Shown one piece after another: positions 20,348-29,600 of a stretch of DNA of 64,000 nt (positions within the stretch are counted from its first letter, which is position 1; every line of letters begins with the position of its first letter). The position numbers and the translations under genes are program-made. The notes beneath the pieces are model-generated. The model was not told the origin of the DNA, did no database searches, and saw only the letters and a program-made list of their open reading frames with translations. The DNA is from Curtobacterium sp. HSID17257 (GTDB taxonomy: Bacteria; Actinomycetota; Actinomycetes; Actinomycetales; Microbacteriaceae), in assembly GCF_003989515.1 (NCBI RefSeq), contig NZ_RBLU01000003.1:17334-81333 (forward strand). The letters run 5' to 3'.

Positions 20348-20812
20348 ATGATAATCGCTGACCCATCCGCGCTCTGGTACCTTTCCACCCGGTTGCACCA
20401 GAAAGGCCATAAGCGACTAGCGCGTCTCATCAAGTTTTACAACTTTGTTGTGTTTCGGGCCATATTGCCCCCGGAAGCCGCATTAGCGGCACCGGTCGAG
20501 CTAGGGCACTTTGGTTTCGGCGTTGTAATCCACCCCAACGTGTCGATAGGACGGGAAGTCAAGCTTTGGCATGGTGTCACGCTCTCTGTGTCCGATGCAA
20601 TCGGTGGTCCGACACTATTGCGGATTGGTAACGATGTGGAACTGGGGGCCGGGAGCGTCGTGGTGACGCGTGAGCGCGCTGATCTTCACATCTGTGACCA
20701 TGTCCGTGTCGGAGCGAACGCAGTTGTCACTCGTTCGCTCACATCTGCCGGGTCGTACGGAGGTGTGCCCGCATTCCTGTTAGATGATCGAGGTGGCCGG
20801 CAGGGTGATTAG
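20348..20812 (+). CDS. Serine acetyltransferase-like hexapeptide transferase
   Basis: A 154-residue left-handed beta-helix protein. A short N-terminal helical part is followed by hexapeptide repeats from about residue 55, including GFGVVIHPNVSIGREVKLWHG as in CysE-type enzymes, then GNDVELGAGSVVV and VRVGANAVVTRSL. It lacks the long N-terminal domain of true CysE. In a polysaccharide operon it most likely O-acetylates a sugar with acetyl-CoA. It lies 28 bp after the flippase gene. Confidence 0.82.
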   Translation: MIIADPSALWYLSTRLHQKGHKRLARLIKFYNFVVFRAILPPEAALAAPVELGHFGFGVVIHPNVSIGREVKLWHGVTLSVSDAIGGPTLLRIGNDVELGAGSVVVTRERADLHICDHVRVGANAVVTRSLTSAGSYGGVPAFLLDDRGGRQGD

Positions 20813-20865
20813 GCGGTTAGGCCGAACCGTTCTTTGTGCTGATTACGAAGTGTTCGGAGAGTTGA

Positions 20866-21432
20866 TTGCTGCTGAATAGCCTGTTAGATCGAACGCGACG
20901 TGAGGGAAGAGTGCTCCGGGCAGTTATCTGCTATTTGACACATGGGGTGAAGGGTGGGCGTCGTGCAACCATGGAGTACAGCCGGATCCGCGTGGAGAAT
21001 GAGGGCCGGCTCGCGGTCGGCGAACGCGCGCGTTTCGTGTCGGCTGAAGCTCGGACGTTGTTGCAAGTGCGACCGGGTGCCAGGCTCAGTATCGGAGCGC
21101 GTGCGCTGATCAACTCCGGCGTCACGATCACAGCGGCTAGCCTCGTGCTGATCGGGGACGACGTGAAGATTGGTTCCTTCGCAGCGATAACGGACTCCGG
21201 GAGTCACGAGGTCGAGGCGGGAGGCGGCGTGAAGGTTGAGCAAGTCGTCATTGAGGACAATGTCTGGATCGGTCGTGGAGCTTTTGTTCTCCCGGGGGTG
21301 ACGGTTGGAGCGAATAGCGTCGTAGGGGCGGGATCCGTCGTTACGTCAGATGTTCCTCCAGACACGGTGGTAGGAGGCGCGCCCGCTCGGGTTATTCGCC
21401 AGTTGAACGGGAACGGCGGCGTGCGCGCCTAG
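20866..21432 (+). CDS. Hexapeptide-repeat acyltransferase (WbbJ/Maa type)
   Basis: TTG at 20866 is supported by GGAGA five bases upstream; no ATG or GTG lies suitably placed. The 188-residue protein has a basic N-terminus and left-handed beta-helix repeats (SIGARALINSGVTI, LIGDDVKIGSFAAI, VIEDNVWIGRGAFVLPGV). It ends with the GGAPARVIR signature of sugar O-acetyltransferases. It presumably adds a second acetyl group to the polymer. It is the last gene of the low-GC stretch. Confidence 0.85.
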   Translation: MLLNSLLDRTRREGRVLRAVICYLTHGVKGGRRATMEYSRIRVENEGRLAVGERARFVSAEARTLLQVRPGARLSIGARALINSGVTITAASLVLIGDDVKIGSFAAITDSGSHEVEAGGGVKVEQVVIEDNVWIGRGAFVLPGVTVGANSVVGAGSVVTSDVPPDTVVGGAPARVIRQLNGNGGVRA

Positions 21433-21503
21433 CCTTCCGCGAGTCCCAAATTCCAAACGAACCTAATGAAGCGTTTCGTTATCGAGAAGGTAGTCTGATC
21501 CTC

Positions 21504-23324
21504 ATGTCCGACCAGCCCGAGTCGCGACGCACTGCTGTACGCCGGGGGAACAGGGCCCGGACCGTGCTGTGGATCGTCCTCGCCGTCGTCCTTCTGCTGA
21601 TCCTCGCTGTCGCCTGGGTGGGGGTGCGCGGCGCTCTGGCCAAGGGACACCTCGAGCGAGCGGTCGCCGACGTCGACACGCTTCGCTCGCAGTTGAGTGG
21701 CGGGGACACGTCCGGCGCGCAGGGGACGGCTGCGAAGCTCGAGGACGAGGCTTCGGCGGCCCGGTCCCTGACGAGCGACCCGATCTGGGCCACCTCTGAG
21801 TACGTCCCGTTCTTCGGAACAAACCTGCGTGCCGTGCGGCAGATCGCCGGGATCGTGGACGACGTCTCGAGCGGGGCGGTCGCGCCGGTCTCCGGCGTCG
21901 TCGGCGAGCTCGGGTCGGACTCCTTTGCTCCGAAGGACGGCAAGGTTGACCTCGAACCGCTCAAGCGCGCGCAAGCGCCGGTGCAGCAGGCGGCGACGGC
22001 GGTCAGCAAGGCATCGAAGGACGCTGGCGCGATCGACGTCAGCGGGACGCTCTCACCGGTGACCTCGGCCGTCAACCAGCTGCGGAATGCGTTGCACTCG
22101 GTCGAGGGACAGGTCGACGTTGCAAATCGTGTCGTTCAACTCGCTCCCGCGATGCTCGGCGCGGACGGCGACCGGCGGTACCTGCTGCTGTTCCAGAACA
22201 ACGCCGAACTCCGGGCGGGCGGTGGCATCCCCGGTGCCGTGGCGCTGCTGAACGTGCAGGACGGCGGGATCTCGCTGCAGGAGCAGCGTTCCGGGCAGTC
22301 GTTCGGCCCGTACCCGGAGCCCGTCCTACCGCTCGACGACGCGACGGACGGTTTGTACGGCGACATCACCGCCCGCTACATGCAGGACGTCACGCTCACC
22401 CCGCGCTTCGACGTTTCAGCCGAACTCGCTCGAGAGATGTGGAAGCGCGAGACCGGCACCCAGGTCGATGGTGTCCTCGCGATGGACCCCGTGACCCTCG
22501 GGTACCTGTTGCAGGCGACCGGGCCGGTTTCGTTACCGACCGGCGACACGCTGACGTCGGACAACGCGGTGCGGTTGCTCCTGAACGAGGCCTACGCCCG
22601 CTACCCGGATCCGGACGTGCAGGATGCATTCTTCGCATCGGCGGCGAGCTCGGTCTTCCAGAAGGTCTCGAGCGGCGGATTCGGCACGAAGCGGTTCGTC
22701 GCCGCGTTGACGAAGGCGTCGGGTGAGGGCCGTTTGCGGCTCTGGAGTGCGGACGAGGGCGAAGAGCGACTCATCGCAGGGACCTCGCTCGCCGGCGAGT
22801 TGCCGACCGTCTCTCCGGAGACCCGACAGTTCGGTGTCTACCTGAACGACGGCACCGGCTCGAAGATGGACTACTACCTCGAGAAGACCGTCTCGGTCGG
22901 TTCGTCGGTCTGCCGGCAGGACGGTCTGCCGACCTCCGCGGTGGAGGTCACGATCACGAACACCGCGCCTGCTGATGCCGCGACGAGCCTGCCGAAGTAC
23001 GTCACCGGTGGCGGTTCGTTCGGGACCGAGCCCGGCAAGATCAAGACCCTCATCGCGATCTACGCGCCGAAGGATGCGATCTTCCTCGGCGCCTCGCAGG
23101 ACGGCAAGGCGGTCGGCGTGCAGACGGCCATCGACGACGGACATCCGGTCGCACAGCTCCGGACGGTTCTGGCTCCGGGCGAGAGTGCGACGTTCCGGGT
23201 CGCCTTCCTCGGTGAAGCGAAGAACGCGCACGCTGGTACCGAGGTCGTCTCGACGCCGGGAGTCGAGCAGACGAAGACCCTGCCGCTCCGGTTCGACTGC
23301 ACGAAGCCGATCCCTGCGGGCTGA
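21504..23324 (+). CDS. DUF4012 domain protein, membrane-anchored
   Basis: A 606-residue protein with a short basic cytoplasmic tail and one membrane helix (about 22-45). A large extracytoplasmic region follows, with the family-typical FFGTNLRAVRQIAGI near residue 108, RRYLLLFQNNAELRAGGG around 224-241 and VDGVLAMDPVTLGYLL around 323-338. DUF4012 proteins are common in actinobacterial polysaccharide loci and have no proven reaction; they resemble LytR-CpsA-Psr proteins in placement, so a role in attaching polymer to the wall is speculative. Codon use returns to the high-GC style. The 71-bp upstream gap includes AT-rich sequence and may hold a separate promoter. Confidence 0.85.
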   Translation: MSDQPESRRTAVRRGNRARTVLWIVLAVVLLLILAVAWVGVRGALAKGHLERAVADVDTLRSQLSGGDTSGAQGTAAKLEDEASAARSLTSDPIWATSEYVPFFGTNLRAVRQIAGIVDDVSSGAVAPVSGVVGELGSDSFAPKDGKVDLEPLKRAQAPVQQAATAVSKASKDAGAIDVSGTLSPVTSAVNQLRNALHSVEGQVDVANRVVQLAPAMLGADGDRRYLLLFQNNAELRAGGGIPGAVALLNVQDGGISLQEQRSGQSFGPYPEPVLPLDDATDGLYGDITARYMQDVTLTPRFDVSAELAREMWKRETGTQVDGVLAMDPVTLGYLLQATGPVSLPTGDTLTSDNAVRLLLNEAYARYPDPDVQDAFFASAASSVFQKVSSGGFGTKRFVAALTKASGEGRLRLWSADEGEERLIAGTSLAGELPTVSPETRQFGVYLNDGTGSKMDYYLEKTVSVGSSVCRQDGLPTSAVEVTITNTAPADAATSLPKYVTGGGSFGTEPGKIKTLIAIYAPKDAIFLGASQDGKAVGVQTAIDDGHPVAQLRTVLAPGESATFRVAFLGEAKNAHAGTEVVSTPGVEQTKTLPLRFDCTKPIPAG

Positions 23325-23619
23325 GCGCGAACTGTAGACCCGTCGCCCCTGTCTCGAGGGGACCGTTCGTCGTGTTGCGCCGCAAGACGCGGTCCGACGC
23401 GTCCCCAGAACAGGGGGCACGAAGCGCGGCTGAGTGCGTGCGAACCACTGCACAGTGCATGCCCAGGGGCCCCGCGAGCGGTCGAGTAGGAGCAGAAAGC
23501 TTTCTCTGATCAGGGCTTCCCGTCATGCACCGCGAGGTCCACCGTGCTCCGGCGGGCCCTGGTCGGCGTCCACCGCGTTGTCCTCGTTGCGTTACATCTA
23601 TCGAAACTTTTCAATCCGG
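23325..23619. other. Gene-free spacer between DUF4012 and surface-protein genes
   Basis: No supported gene. A weak hairpin (CCCCT at 23346-23350 with AGGGG at 23357-23361) follows the DUF4012 stop and may be a poor terminator. The open frames here have no ribosome binding site and no protein-like composition. Together with the promoter and leader to 23756 it forms one of the longest non-coding stretches of the window, suggesting that the surface-protein gene has its own regulation. Confidence 0.5.
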
Positions 23620-23649
23620 TGGCAACAACCTGAGGATTCCCGCTAGATT
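23620..23649 (+). promoter_or_regulatory. Candidate promoter of the LAFTG surface protein gene
   Basis: TGGCAA at 23620-23625 and TAGATT at 23644-23649 are separated by 18 bp. The -10 fits the actinobacterial TAnnnT pattern; the -35 is weak. This would leave a 5' leader of about 100 nt before the ATG at 23757. The surrounding sequence is noticeably AT-richer than the rest of the spacer. Confidence 0.35.
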
Positions 23650-23756
23650 GAGGGAACTTCGTCATCGCAACTGTGTGCAGCACGGGTCTTGCGAGCGGTG
23701 TACGGGCTCTGGGTGTCAGGGTCTGACGGATCAGATCACTAGGGGAAAACACTTCT

Positions 23757-24314
23757 ATGAAGAAGCTCATCGCCGCTGCCCTCCTCGCGGGCGCAGCCTT
23801 CATCGCGGTTCCGACCGCCGCCAACGCTGCCGGGTACACGCCGGACTCGGACATCTCGGTCTCCGGTAACTACGTCGCGGGCGGCACTGCTGTCGTCAGC
23901 TTCACTCCGGGCGCCTTCATCGATGGCGAGACCGTTCGTGTCCAGGTCACCGGTGCCGGTGCGGTCACGCTCGGTGCCCTGCCGACGACCACCGTCTCGA
24001 AGGACTACACCGCGAACGCCGACGGCTCGCTCGCCGTGCGCGTCACGTTCCCGGCCGGCGGCTCGGGTACCTACAACCTGACCGCGACCGGTGCAAGCTC
24101 CGGTGTCACCGGCCGCGCCGACTTCACCATCGCGCCGGCTGGCACGGCGGGCACCGTCGGTTCGACGGGCAACTCCGGCACCCCCGGCCAGCTCGCCTTC
24201 ACCGGTGGCACCATCTCGACGCTCGGCCTCTGGGCTGCCGGCGGCGCCATCGTCCTCGGTGGTGGCCTCCTGGTCGTCCGCAAGTCGGTCCGTCGTCAGC
24301 ACGACGCCGCCTGA
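23757..24314 (+). CDS. Small LAFTG-anchored cell-surface protein
   Basis: A 185-residue protein with a signal peptide (MKKLIAAALLAGAAF, cleavage probably after AANAA near residue 24). It has a beta-rich Thr/Gly/Val domain resembling an Ig-like fold (about 28-125), a Gly/Thr/Ser-rich linker, and a C-terminal sorting signal: LAFTG near 147, a hydrophobic helix and the basic tail VRKSVRRQ. LAxTG is the class E sortase motif of high-GC Gram-positives, so the protein should be covalently wall-linked. AGGGGAAAAC precedes the ATG. No sortase gene is in the window. Confidence 0.85.
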   Translation: MKKLIAAALLAGAAFIAVPTAANAAGYTPDSDISVSGNYVAGGTAVVSFTPGAFIDGETVRVQVTGAGAVTLGALPTTTVSKDYTANADGSLAVRVTFPAGGSGTYNLTATGASSGVTGRADFTIAPAGTAGTVGSTGNSGTPGQLAFTGGTISTLGLWAAGGAIVLGGGLLVVRKSVRRQHDAA

Positions 24315-24330
24315 GCTCAGCTCGACTGAA

Positions 24331-24364
24331 CGAGGCCCCCGGCACTTCGGTGCCGGGGGCCTCG
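24331..24364. terminator. Hairpin terminator after the LAFTG gene
   Basis: A perfect 15-bp stem (CGAGGCCCCCGGCAC and complement) with TTCG tetraloop, 16 bp after the stop. It lies between this gene and the 3' end of a small opposing gene at 24393. Confidence 0.85.
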
Positions 24365-24392
24365 TTGCGTCGTCAGCGGGCGACGGGGCGGG

Positions 24393-24521
24393 TCAGGTGA
24401 CGATCAGCGCGATGGCCACGACGGCGACCACGGCGAGCGGCGCGACGACCCACAGCCACCAGGGGAACATCGAGGGTCGCCGGTAGGGGCGCGGTTGCTT
24501 CCGATTCGGGTTCGGGTCCAT
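24393..24521 (-). CDS. Small single-pass membrane protein, 42 residues
   Basis: ATG at 24521 gives MDPNPNRKQPRPYRRP, a basic proline-rich head, then one membrane helix (FPWWLWVVAPLAVVAVVAI) ending two residues before the stop. Basic N-terminus and C-terminal helix predict the head inside. No family recognised. It lies 52 bp downstream of the VanZ-like gene on the same strand and may be co-transcribed with it. The clean hydrophobic pattern supports a real gene, but a longer frame upstream is also open. Confidence 0.5.
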   Translation of the reverse strand: MDPNPNRKQPRPYRRPSMFPWWLWVVAPLAVVAVVAIALIVT

Positions 24522-24573
24522 GTGCCGACAGTAGGTCGCAGTGTGCCGGGGTGGTTCGAATGTCTCCAGATCT

Positions 24574-25464
24574 TCATGCAGCGGCGCGCGGATGTCCCTG
24601 AGCCGCACTCACGCGGGCATGACCGAGCACCACGATCCCCACCAACACCCCGAGCACCGCCCCCGAGGTGTTCGCCAGCACGTCGTCCACCGACGCGAAC
24701 CGCGCCGGCAGGAACAGCGCCTGCACCGTCTCGATCGCGCAGCTCGCCAGGAACCCGCCGAGCATGCCGACCCACCACGCCCGCGCCCCGAAGAGCAGCA
24801 GCACGAAGAACCCGAACGGCGCGAAGAAGACCACGTTCGCCGTGAACTCGACCGCGTCGTACCCGAGCCACCCCGGGGCTCCGAGCCGGTGCCCCGCCGC
24901 GATCGCCCGCACCAGCCAGGGGTGGATCCCGCCGTCGACGGGGGAGCCCGCCGTGGCCACCAGCACGACGACGAGCGCGTAGGCGGCCGCGAGCGTCCAC
25001 GCCACCCGCCTGGTGCGACCCGATGCGTGCGCCGCCCGCAAGCGAGCGTGCCACGCGGCATCGGCGAGCGACCCGATCGCGACGCCGACGAAGCCGGCGA
25101 GCGCGACGGACCGGAAGCGCCCACCCGGCGTCGCGGACTGCGCCGCCACGACGGCGGCGGCCACCAGCACGACGACCGCGCTCACCAGCGCGCGCCGGAG
25201 GACCCCGTCCGGCCGGGAGGCCCGGCTCGCCCTCGCCAGCAGCACCGGCAGCACGGCGGTCACCAGGGACACCGCGATCGCCGTCACGAACCCGTCACCG
25301 AGTGTCAGGGTGCCGTGTCCGAGCGCGCGCAGCGCGCCCACGACGTGGAGCAGAGCGGACCGCACCCGGTCGGCGAGACCGGGCACCAGGAGCACCAGGG
25401 CCACGAGCGCGACCGCAGCCAGCATCCCGCTGCGCACGATGGTGGTCCTGGTCGTGGTGGTCAT
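24574..25464 (-). CDS. VanZ-like family membrane protein
   Basis: ATG at 25464 starts MTTTTRTTIVRSG before the first membrane helix, giving 296 residues and about eight helices. The C-terminal half has the VanZ-like pattern: FTANVVFFAPFGFFVLLLFG, then a GMLGGFLASCAIETVQALFLPARFASVDDVLANTSGAVLG stretch, in which the E-x2-Q-x7-R-x3-DD-x4-N residues are conserved in the family. VanZ is linked to low-level teicoplanin resistance; most homologues have no tested function. The gene diverges from the small-protein pair at 25736 across a 271-bp spacer with repeated TGTACCCC boxes. Confidence 0.85.
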   Translation of the reverse strand: MTTTTRTTIVRSGMLAAVALVALVLLVPGLADRVRSALLHVVGALRALGHGTLTLGDGFVTAIAVSLVTAVLPVLLARASRASRPDGVLRRALVSAVVVLVAAAVVAAQSATPGGRFRSVALAGFVGVAIGSLADAAWHARLRAAHASGRTRRVAWTLAAAYALVVVLVATAGSPVDGGIHPWLVRAIAAGHRLGAPGWLGYDAVEFTANVVFFAPFGFFVLLLFGARAWWVGMLGGFLASCAIETVQALFLPARFASVDDVLANTSGAVLGVLVGIVVLGHARVSAAQGHPRAAA

Positions 25465-25554
25465 CGGGAACGACGGTAGTGGGCCGTGCCTCCCGGCCGG
25501 GCGGGACGCGAGGGCACCTCGAGAAGCCGTAGAAACCAGTTCATCCACGAAACG

Positions 25555-25715
25555 AGTACCCCGATCGTCCCCCTGTACCCCGTTCTCGTGTCCCCCTGGC
25601 CCGGAAATCCGGGGGTGTACCCCGGTGCGTATGCACGGAACCCGTGAAAGGGCGGGCATCGCTAGCGGGGCCGGGGGACGCTCTCGTACGGTTGTCTCAA
25701 CAGCAGATGTACCCC
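25555..25715. promoter_or_regulatory. Four-copy TGTACCCC box cluster in a divergent promoter region
   Basis: The octamer TGTACCCC occurs at 25574-25581, 25616-25623 and 25708-25715, with AGTACCCC at 25555-25562. Two TCCCCCT stretches and a short hairpin (CCGG-AAA-TCCGG) are interspersed. The region separates the VanZ-like gene from the ANYGGY gene at 25736. The reverse complement of the octamer is found at 31688-31695 upstream of the large surface protein, hinting at a shared regulator. Confidence 0.4.
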
Positions 25716-25735
25716 GGATCGCGAAGGAGAGCGAC

Positions 25736-26062
25736 ATGAGCACCACGGTCACCACCGACACCCGCGAGGTCACCCTCGACACCGACACGGTCGACGTCAT
25801 CGCGATCCTCGAGGCCGAGGCAGAGCACTCCGGCCGCGCCGCACGTGCCAAGACCACCTGGTCGCAGGAGGACGACGGCGAGTGGATCGCCAACTACGGC
25901 GGCTACTTCGGCGGCAGCGTCGACAAGCGCGACGGCCGCTACGTCGCCTCGGACACCTTCGGACTCGTGGTCGGCGACTTCGCCACCCTCGACGAGGCCC
26001 AGACGAAGCTCTCGGACCAGCTCCACGTGATGCTGCCGTCCGTCATCCGCCCGATCGCGTAG
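25736..26062 (+). CDS. Unrecognised small protein with ANYGGY motif, paralogue A
   Basis: ATG at 25736 follows GAAGGAGAGC. The 108-residue product has no signal peptide or membrane helix. It is acidic, with an N-terminal segment VTLDTDTVDVIAIL, a central WSQEDDGEWIANYGGYFGG around residues 42-60, then SDTFGLVVGDFATLDEAQ and LHVMLPSVIR. The next gene at 26188 encodes a paralogue that keeps W-x-ANYGGY-x-GG, SDT-x-G, VGDF, EAQ and LH-x2-LP. I do not recognise the family. The pattern suggests a compact alpha/beta domain, perhaps binding a ligand through the YGGY loop. Confidence 0.8.
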   Translation: MSTTVTTDTREVTLDTDTVDVIAILEAEAEHSGRAARAKTTWSQEDDGEWIANYGGYFGGSVDKRDGRYVASDTFGLVVGDFATLDEAQTKLSDQLHVMLPSVIRPIA

Positions 26063-26187
26063 TGCCCGACGACCATCCGGCACTGACCGCGGCCAAACCC
26101 ACCAGCCAGACCCGGAGCACCAGCATCACCAGCACGATCAGCGCCACCAGCACCGTCCAGCACCACAGCAGCACGAGGAGCACCACC

Positions 26188-26517
26188 ATGAGCACCAGCG
26201 TCGCCAACAGCCAACAGGCCGAGGTGACCGTGGACACGGCGACCATCGAGGTCATCACCGGCATCGCAGCCGGCGTCGTGTCCCCCGATGCACCGGCCCG
26301 GGCGCACGTCGTCTGGTCCGAGGCCGACTCGGGGCTCTGGGCCGCGAACTACGGCGGCTACTACGGCGGTGTGATCGACCAGCAGGGCGCGCACTACTTC
26401 GTGTCCGACACGTACGGACAGTACGTCGGTGACTTCCGCTCGCTGCACGAGGCACAGGACCGCCTGGCCGAGCGCCTGCACGACCTGCTGCCGGACGTGC
26501 GCCGCACGCTCGACTGA
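26188..26517 (+). CDS. Unrecognised small protein with ANYGGY motif, paralogue B
   Basis: ATG at 26188 is preceded by ACGAGGAGCACC. The 109-residue product shares the layout of its upstream neighbour: VTVDTATIEVI, WSEADSGLWAANYGGYYGG, SDTYGQYVGDFRSLHEAQ and LHDLLPDVRR. The N-terminal 15 residues and the region after VI are the most divergent. The gene begins 125 bp after paralogue A with no terminator between, so the pair probably shares a transcript. Function unknown; cytoplasmic by sequence. Confidence 0.8.
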   Translation: MSTSVANSQQAEVTVDTATIEVITGIAAGVVSPDAPARAHVVWSEADSGLWAANYGGYYGGVIDQQGAHYFVSDTYGQYVGDFRSLHEAQDRLAERLHDLLPDVRRTLD

Positions 26518-26540
26518 CCTGTTCCGACGAACCGCTCGGA

Positions 26541-26586
26541 ACGGCGGAGGGCCGGGACACCGTCTGGTGTCCCGGCCCTCCGCCGT
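26541..26586. terminator. Strong 21-bp stem terminator between convergent genes
   Basis: ACGGCGGAGGGCCGGGACACC at 26541-26561 is exactly complementary to 26566-26586 across a GTCT loop. It lies 23 bp after paralogue B and 21 bp before the 3' end of the opposing surface-protein gene, so it can stop both. Confidence 0.85.
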
Positions 26587-26607
26587 TGTGGGTCAGCCCC
26601 TCGGGGG

Positions 26608-29600
26608 TCAGCGTTCCTGTGCCGTACGGCGGCGGTGCACCAGGACCATGCCCAGGCCGATCGCCATCAGGACGAACGAGGCACCGAGGCCGGGCCACAG
26701 CACGTCACTGCCCGTGAAGGCCAGCCGGTCGCCGCTCGGGGTGGTGACGATGACGCCGCCGCCCTTCGCCGGGTTCTGCGTGATGCCGGGCACGACCGGG
26801 ATCGTGACCGAGACCGTCGCGGTGGCGCGGCTCCCGTCCTCGCCCGCGACCGAGTAGTCGACGTGCGCGGTGCCGGCGTAGCCGTCGACCGGGACGAAGG
26901 TGACCGTGCCGGAGCCCTGAACCGTGAAGGTACCCTCGCCGGCGATCGTCACCGTCTCGACGAGCTTGCCGGTCCTCGGCTCGACCAGGCGGACCGACGC
27001 GGGGTCGATCGGCGCGGTGCCGGCGCTGTCGTTGCCCAGGACGTCGACGACGGTGGCGGCGCCGGGCTCGCCGTCCCGGTGGTCGGCCTCCGCGGTCGGC
27101 GGGGTGCCGACGACGACGGTCATGACCGCGTCACTCGTGTTCCCGTCGGTGTCCGTGATCCGGTAGTTCCCCTTCGTCGGACCCGAGAACCCCGGCTCCG
27201 GCGTGAAGGTCACCGTCCCGTCCGCGTCGTCCACCGACCAGACACCGTTCCGCGGAACCGCGATGCGGGAGACCGCTGCCCCCGAGCCGTCGAGCAGCCG
27301 CACGGTGGTCCGGACGATCGGCGTCGCGGCGTTCCCGGCGTCGTCGTTGCCCAGGACCGACATCGTCACCGCGGTGTTCGTCGCAGTGCTGGCCCAGTCG
27401 TCGTGCGCCAGGGGGACGACCGAGGTGACCGTCACGGTGATCGTCGCCGTCGCGGTGACCCCGCCGGTGTCGGCGACCTGGTAGGTCACCGCCGCCGCGG
27501 TGCCGGTGAAGCCCTGGGCGGGGGTGAACGTCACCGTTCCGGTGGTCGGGTCGACCGCGTACGTGCCCTGGCCGGCGACGACCAGCTGCCGTCCGTCCGT
27601 GCTGACCGTGGCGTCGCTCGGCTGGCCGGTCGCCGGGAGGACGACGCTCGCGGGGTCGAGCGGCGTGCCGCCCGCGACGCCGGGTGAATCGTTGCGCAGG
27701 ACCTCGATCGACACCGGGGTGTTCTGCTCCGTCGTCGCGTCGTCGTCCTTCGCTGCCGGACCGACGGGCGTGACGATCGTCGTGATCGTCGCGGTCGTCG
27801 TGGTGCCGTCGGTGTCGGCGACCTGGTACGTCACCGACGACGTGGTGCCGCGGAACGTCGGCTCCGGGGTGAACGTGACCGCACCGGAGTCCGGGTCGAT
27901 CACGTACGTGCCCTGGCCGGGCACGGTGAGCTGCTCCGCGTGCTCGGTGGCGACGGCGCCCGCGGGCTGACCGGCGGCCGGGAAGACGACGCTGGTCGGG
28001 TCGAGCGGGGTCGCCGCGTTGCCGCCGTGGTCGTTGCCGAGCACGTCGATCGTCGCGGACTCACCCTGCGCGATCGTGGTGGCGTCCGGCTCTGCGGTCG
28101 GGGACACCGCGGTGACCGTGGTGGTCAGCTGACCGGTCGAGCTCTGCCCACCGGTGTCGCTCACCTGGTACGTGACCGGGGTGGTCGTGCCGGAGAACCC
28201 TGGCGCGGGGGTGAAGGTCACCACACCGGTCTTCGGGTCCACCGTGTACACACCTTCACCGCGGACGGTGAGCTGCTTGCCGTCGGCCGACACCGTGGCG
28301 CCGGAGGGCTGGCCGTCCCTGGGGAACACGACGCTCGCCGGGTCGACCGGTGTGCCGCTCTGGACACCGGGGCTCGCTGCTCCGGCGACGTCGAACGTGG
28401 CCGGGGTGTTCTGCGACGTGGTGGCTGCGGTGTCCTTCGCGACCTTCGGGGCGACGGGCTTCGCCGTGACGGTGATCGTCGCCGAGGCGGTCGTGCCGTC
28501 GCGGTCCGTGACCTGGTACGTCACCGGAGTGGCGGTACCGCGGAAGGTGGCCTCGGGCGTGACGGTGACCTTCCCGGTGGTCGGGTCGATCGTGTACGTG
28601 CCCTCGCCCGGGACGGTCAGCTGCTTGCCGTCGGTCGAGACCTGTGCGCCCTTCGGCTGGCCGGTCGTCGGGAAGACGACGCTGCTCGGCGTGAGCGGGG
28701 TCTGCGCGTTGCCGGCGGTGTCGTTCGCCAGGACGTCGACCGTGGTCGCGCTGCCCTGGTCGATCGTCGCGGCGTCGTCCTGCGCGGTCGGGCGGACGGC
28801 CGCGACCGTGACGCTGATCGTCGCGGTCCCCGTCGCTCCGCCGCTGTCGGCGACCTGGTAGGTCACCGGCGTGGTCGTGCCGGTGAAGCCCTGAGCCGGG
28901 GTGGCGGTGACCTTCCCGGTGCTCGGGTCGATCGTGTACGTGGCCTCGCCGGGGACGGAGAGCTGCCTGCCGTCCTTCGACACGGTGGCGCCGGTCGGCT
29001 GGCCGGTGGTCGGGAAGACCACGCTGGTCGGGTCGATCGGGGTGCCGTTCGCGACGCCGGGCCGGTCGTTCGCGGTGACGTCGACCACGATCGGGGTGTT
29101 CTGCTCGGTCTTCGCGGTGTCGTCCTCGGACGCCGGGCCGACCGGGGTGACCGTGGCCGTGATCGTCGCGGTCGCGGTGTGCCCGTCGACGTCCGCGACC
29201 CGGTAGGTCACGGGCGTCGCGGGGCCGCGGAAGGTCGGCTCGGGCGTGAAGGTGACCTTCCCGGACTTCGGGTCGATCGCGTACGAGCCCTCGCCCGGGA
29301 CGGTGAGCTGCTTCGTGCCGTTGCCGGCGAACGTGACGGTGGTGCGGTCGAGCGGCGTCGCCGTGTTGCCCGGGGTGTCGTTGCCGAGGACGTCGACCGT
29401 GGCCGCGTCGCCCTGCACGAGCGTGACGGTGTCGTCCTTCGCGGTCGGGGTGACGGCCGTGACCGTGACGGTCAGCGTGCCGGTGCCGGTCGCGCCGCCG
29501 GTGTCGCCGACCCGGTAGGTGACGGGGGTGGTGGTGCCGGTGAAGGCCTGCGCCGGGGCGAAGGTGATCGTCCCGGAGGTCGGGTCAGCGGTGTACGTGC

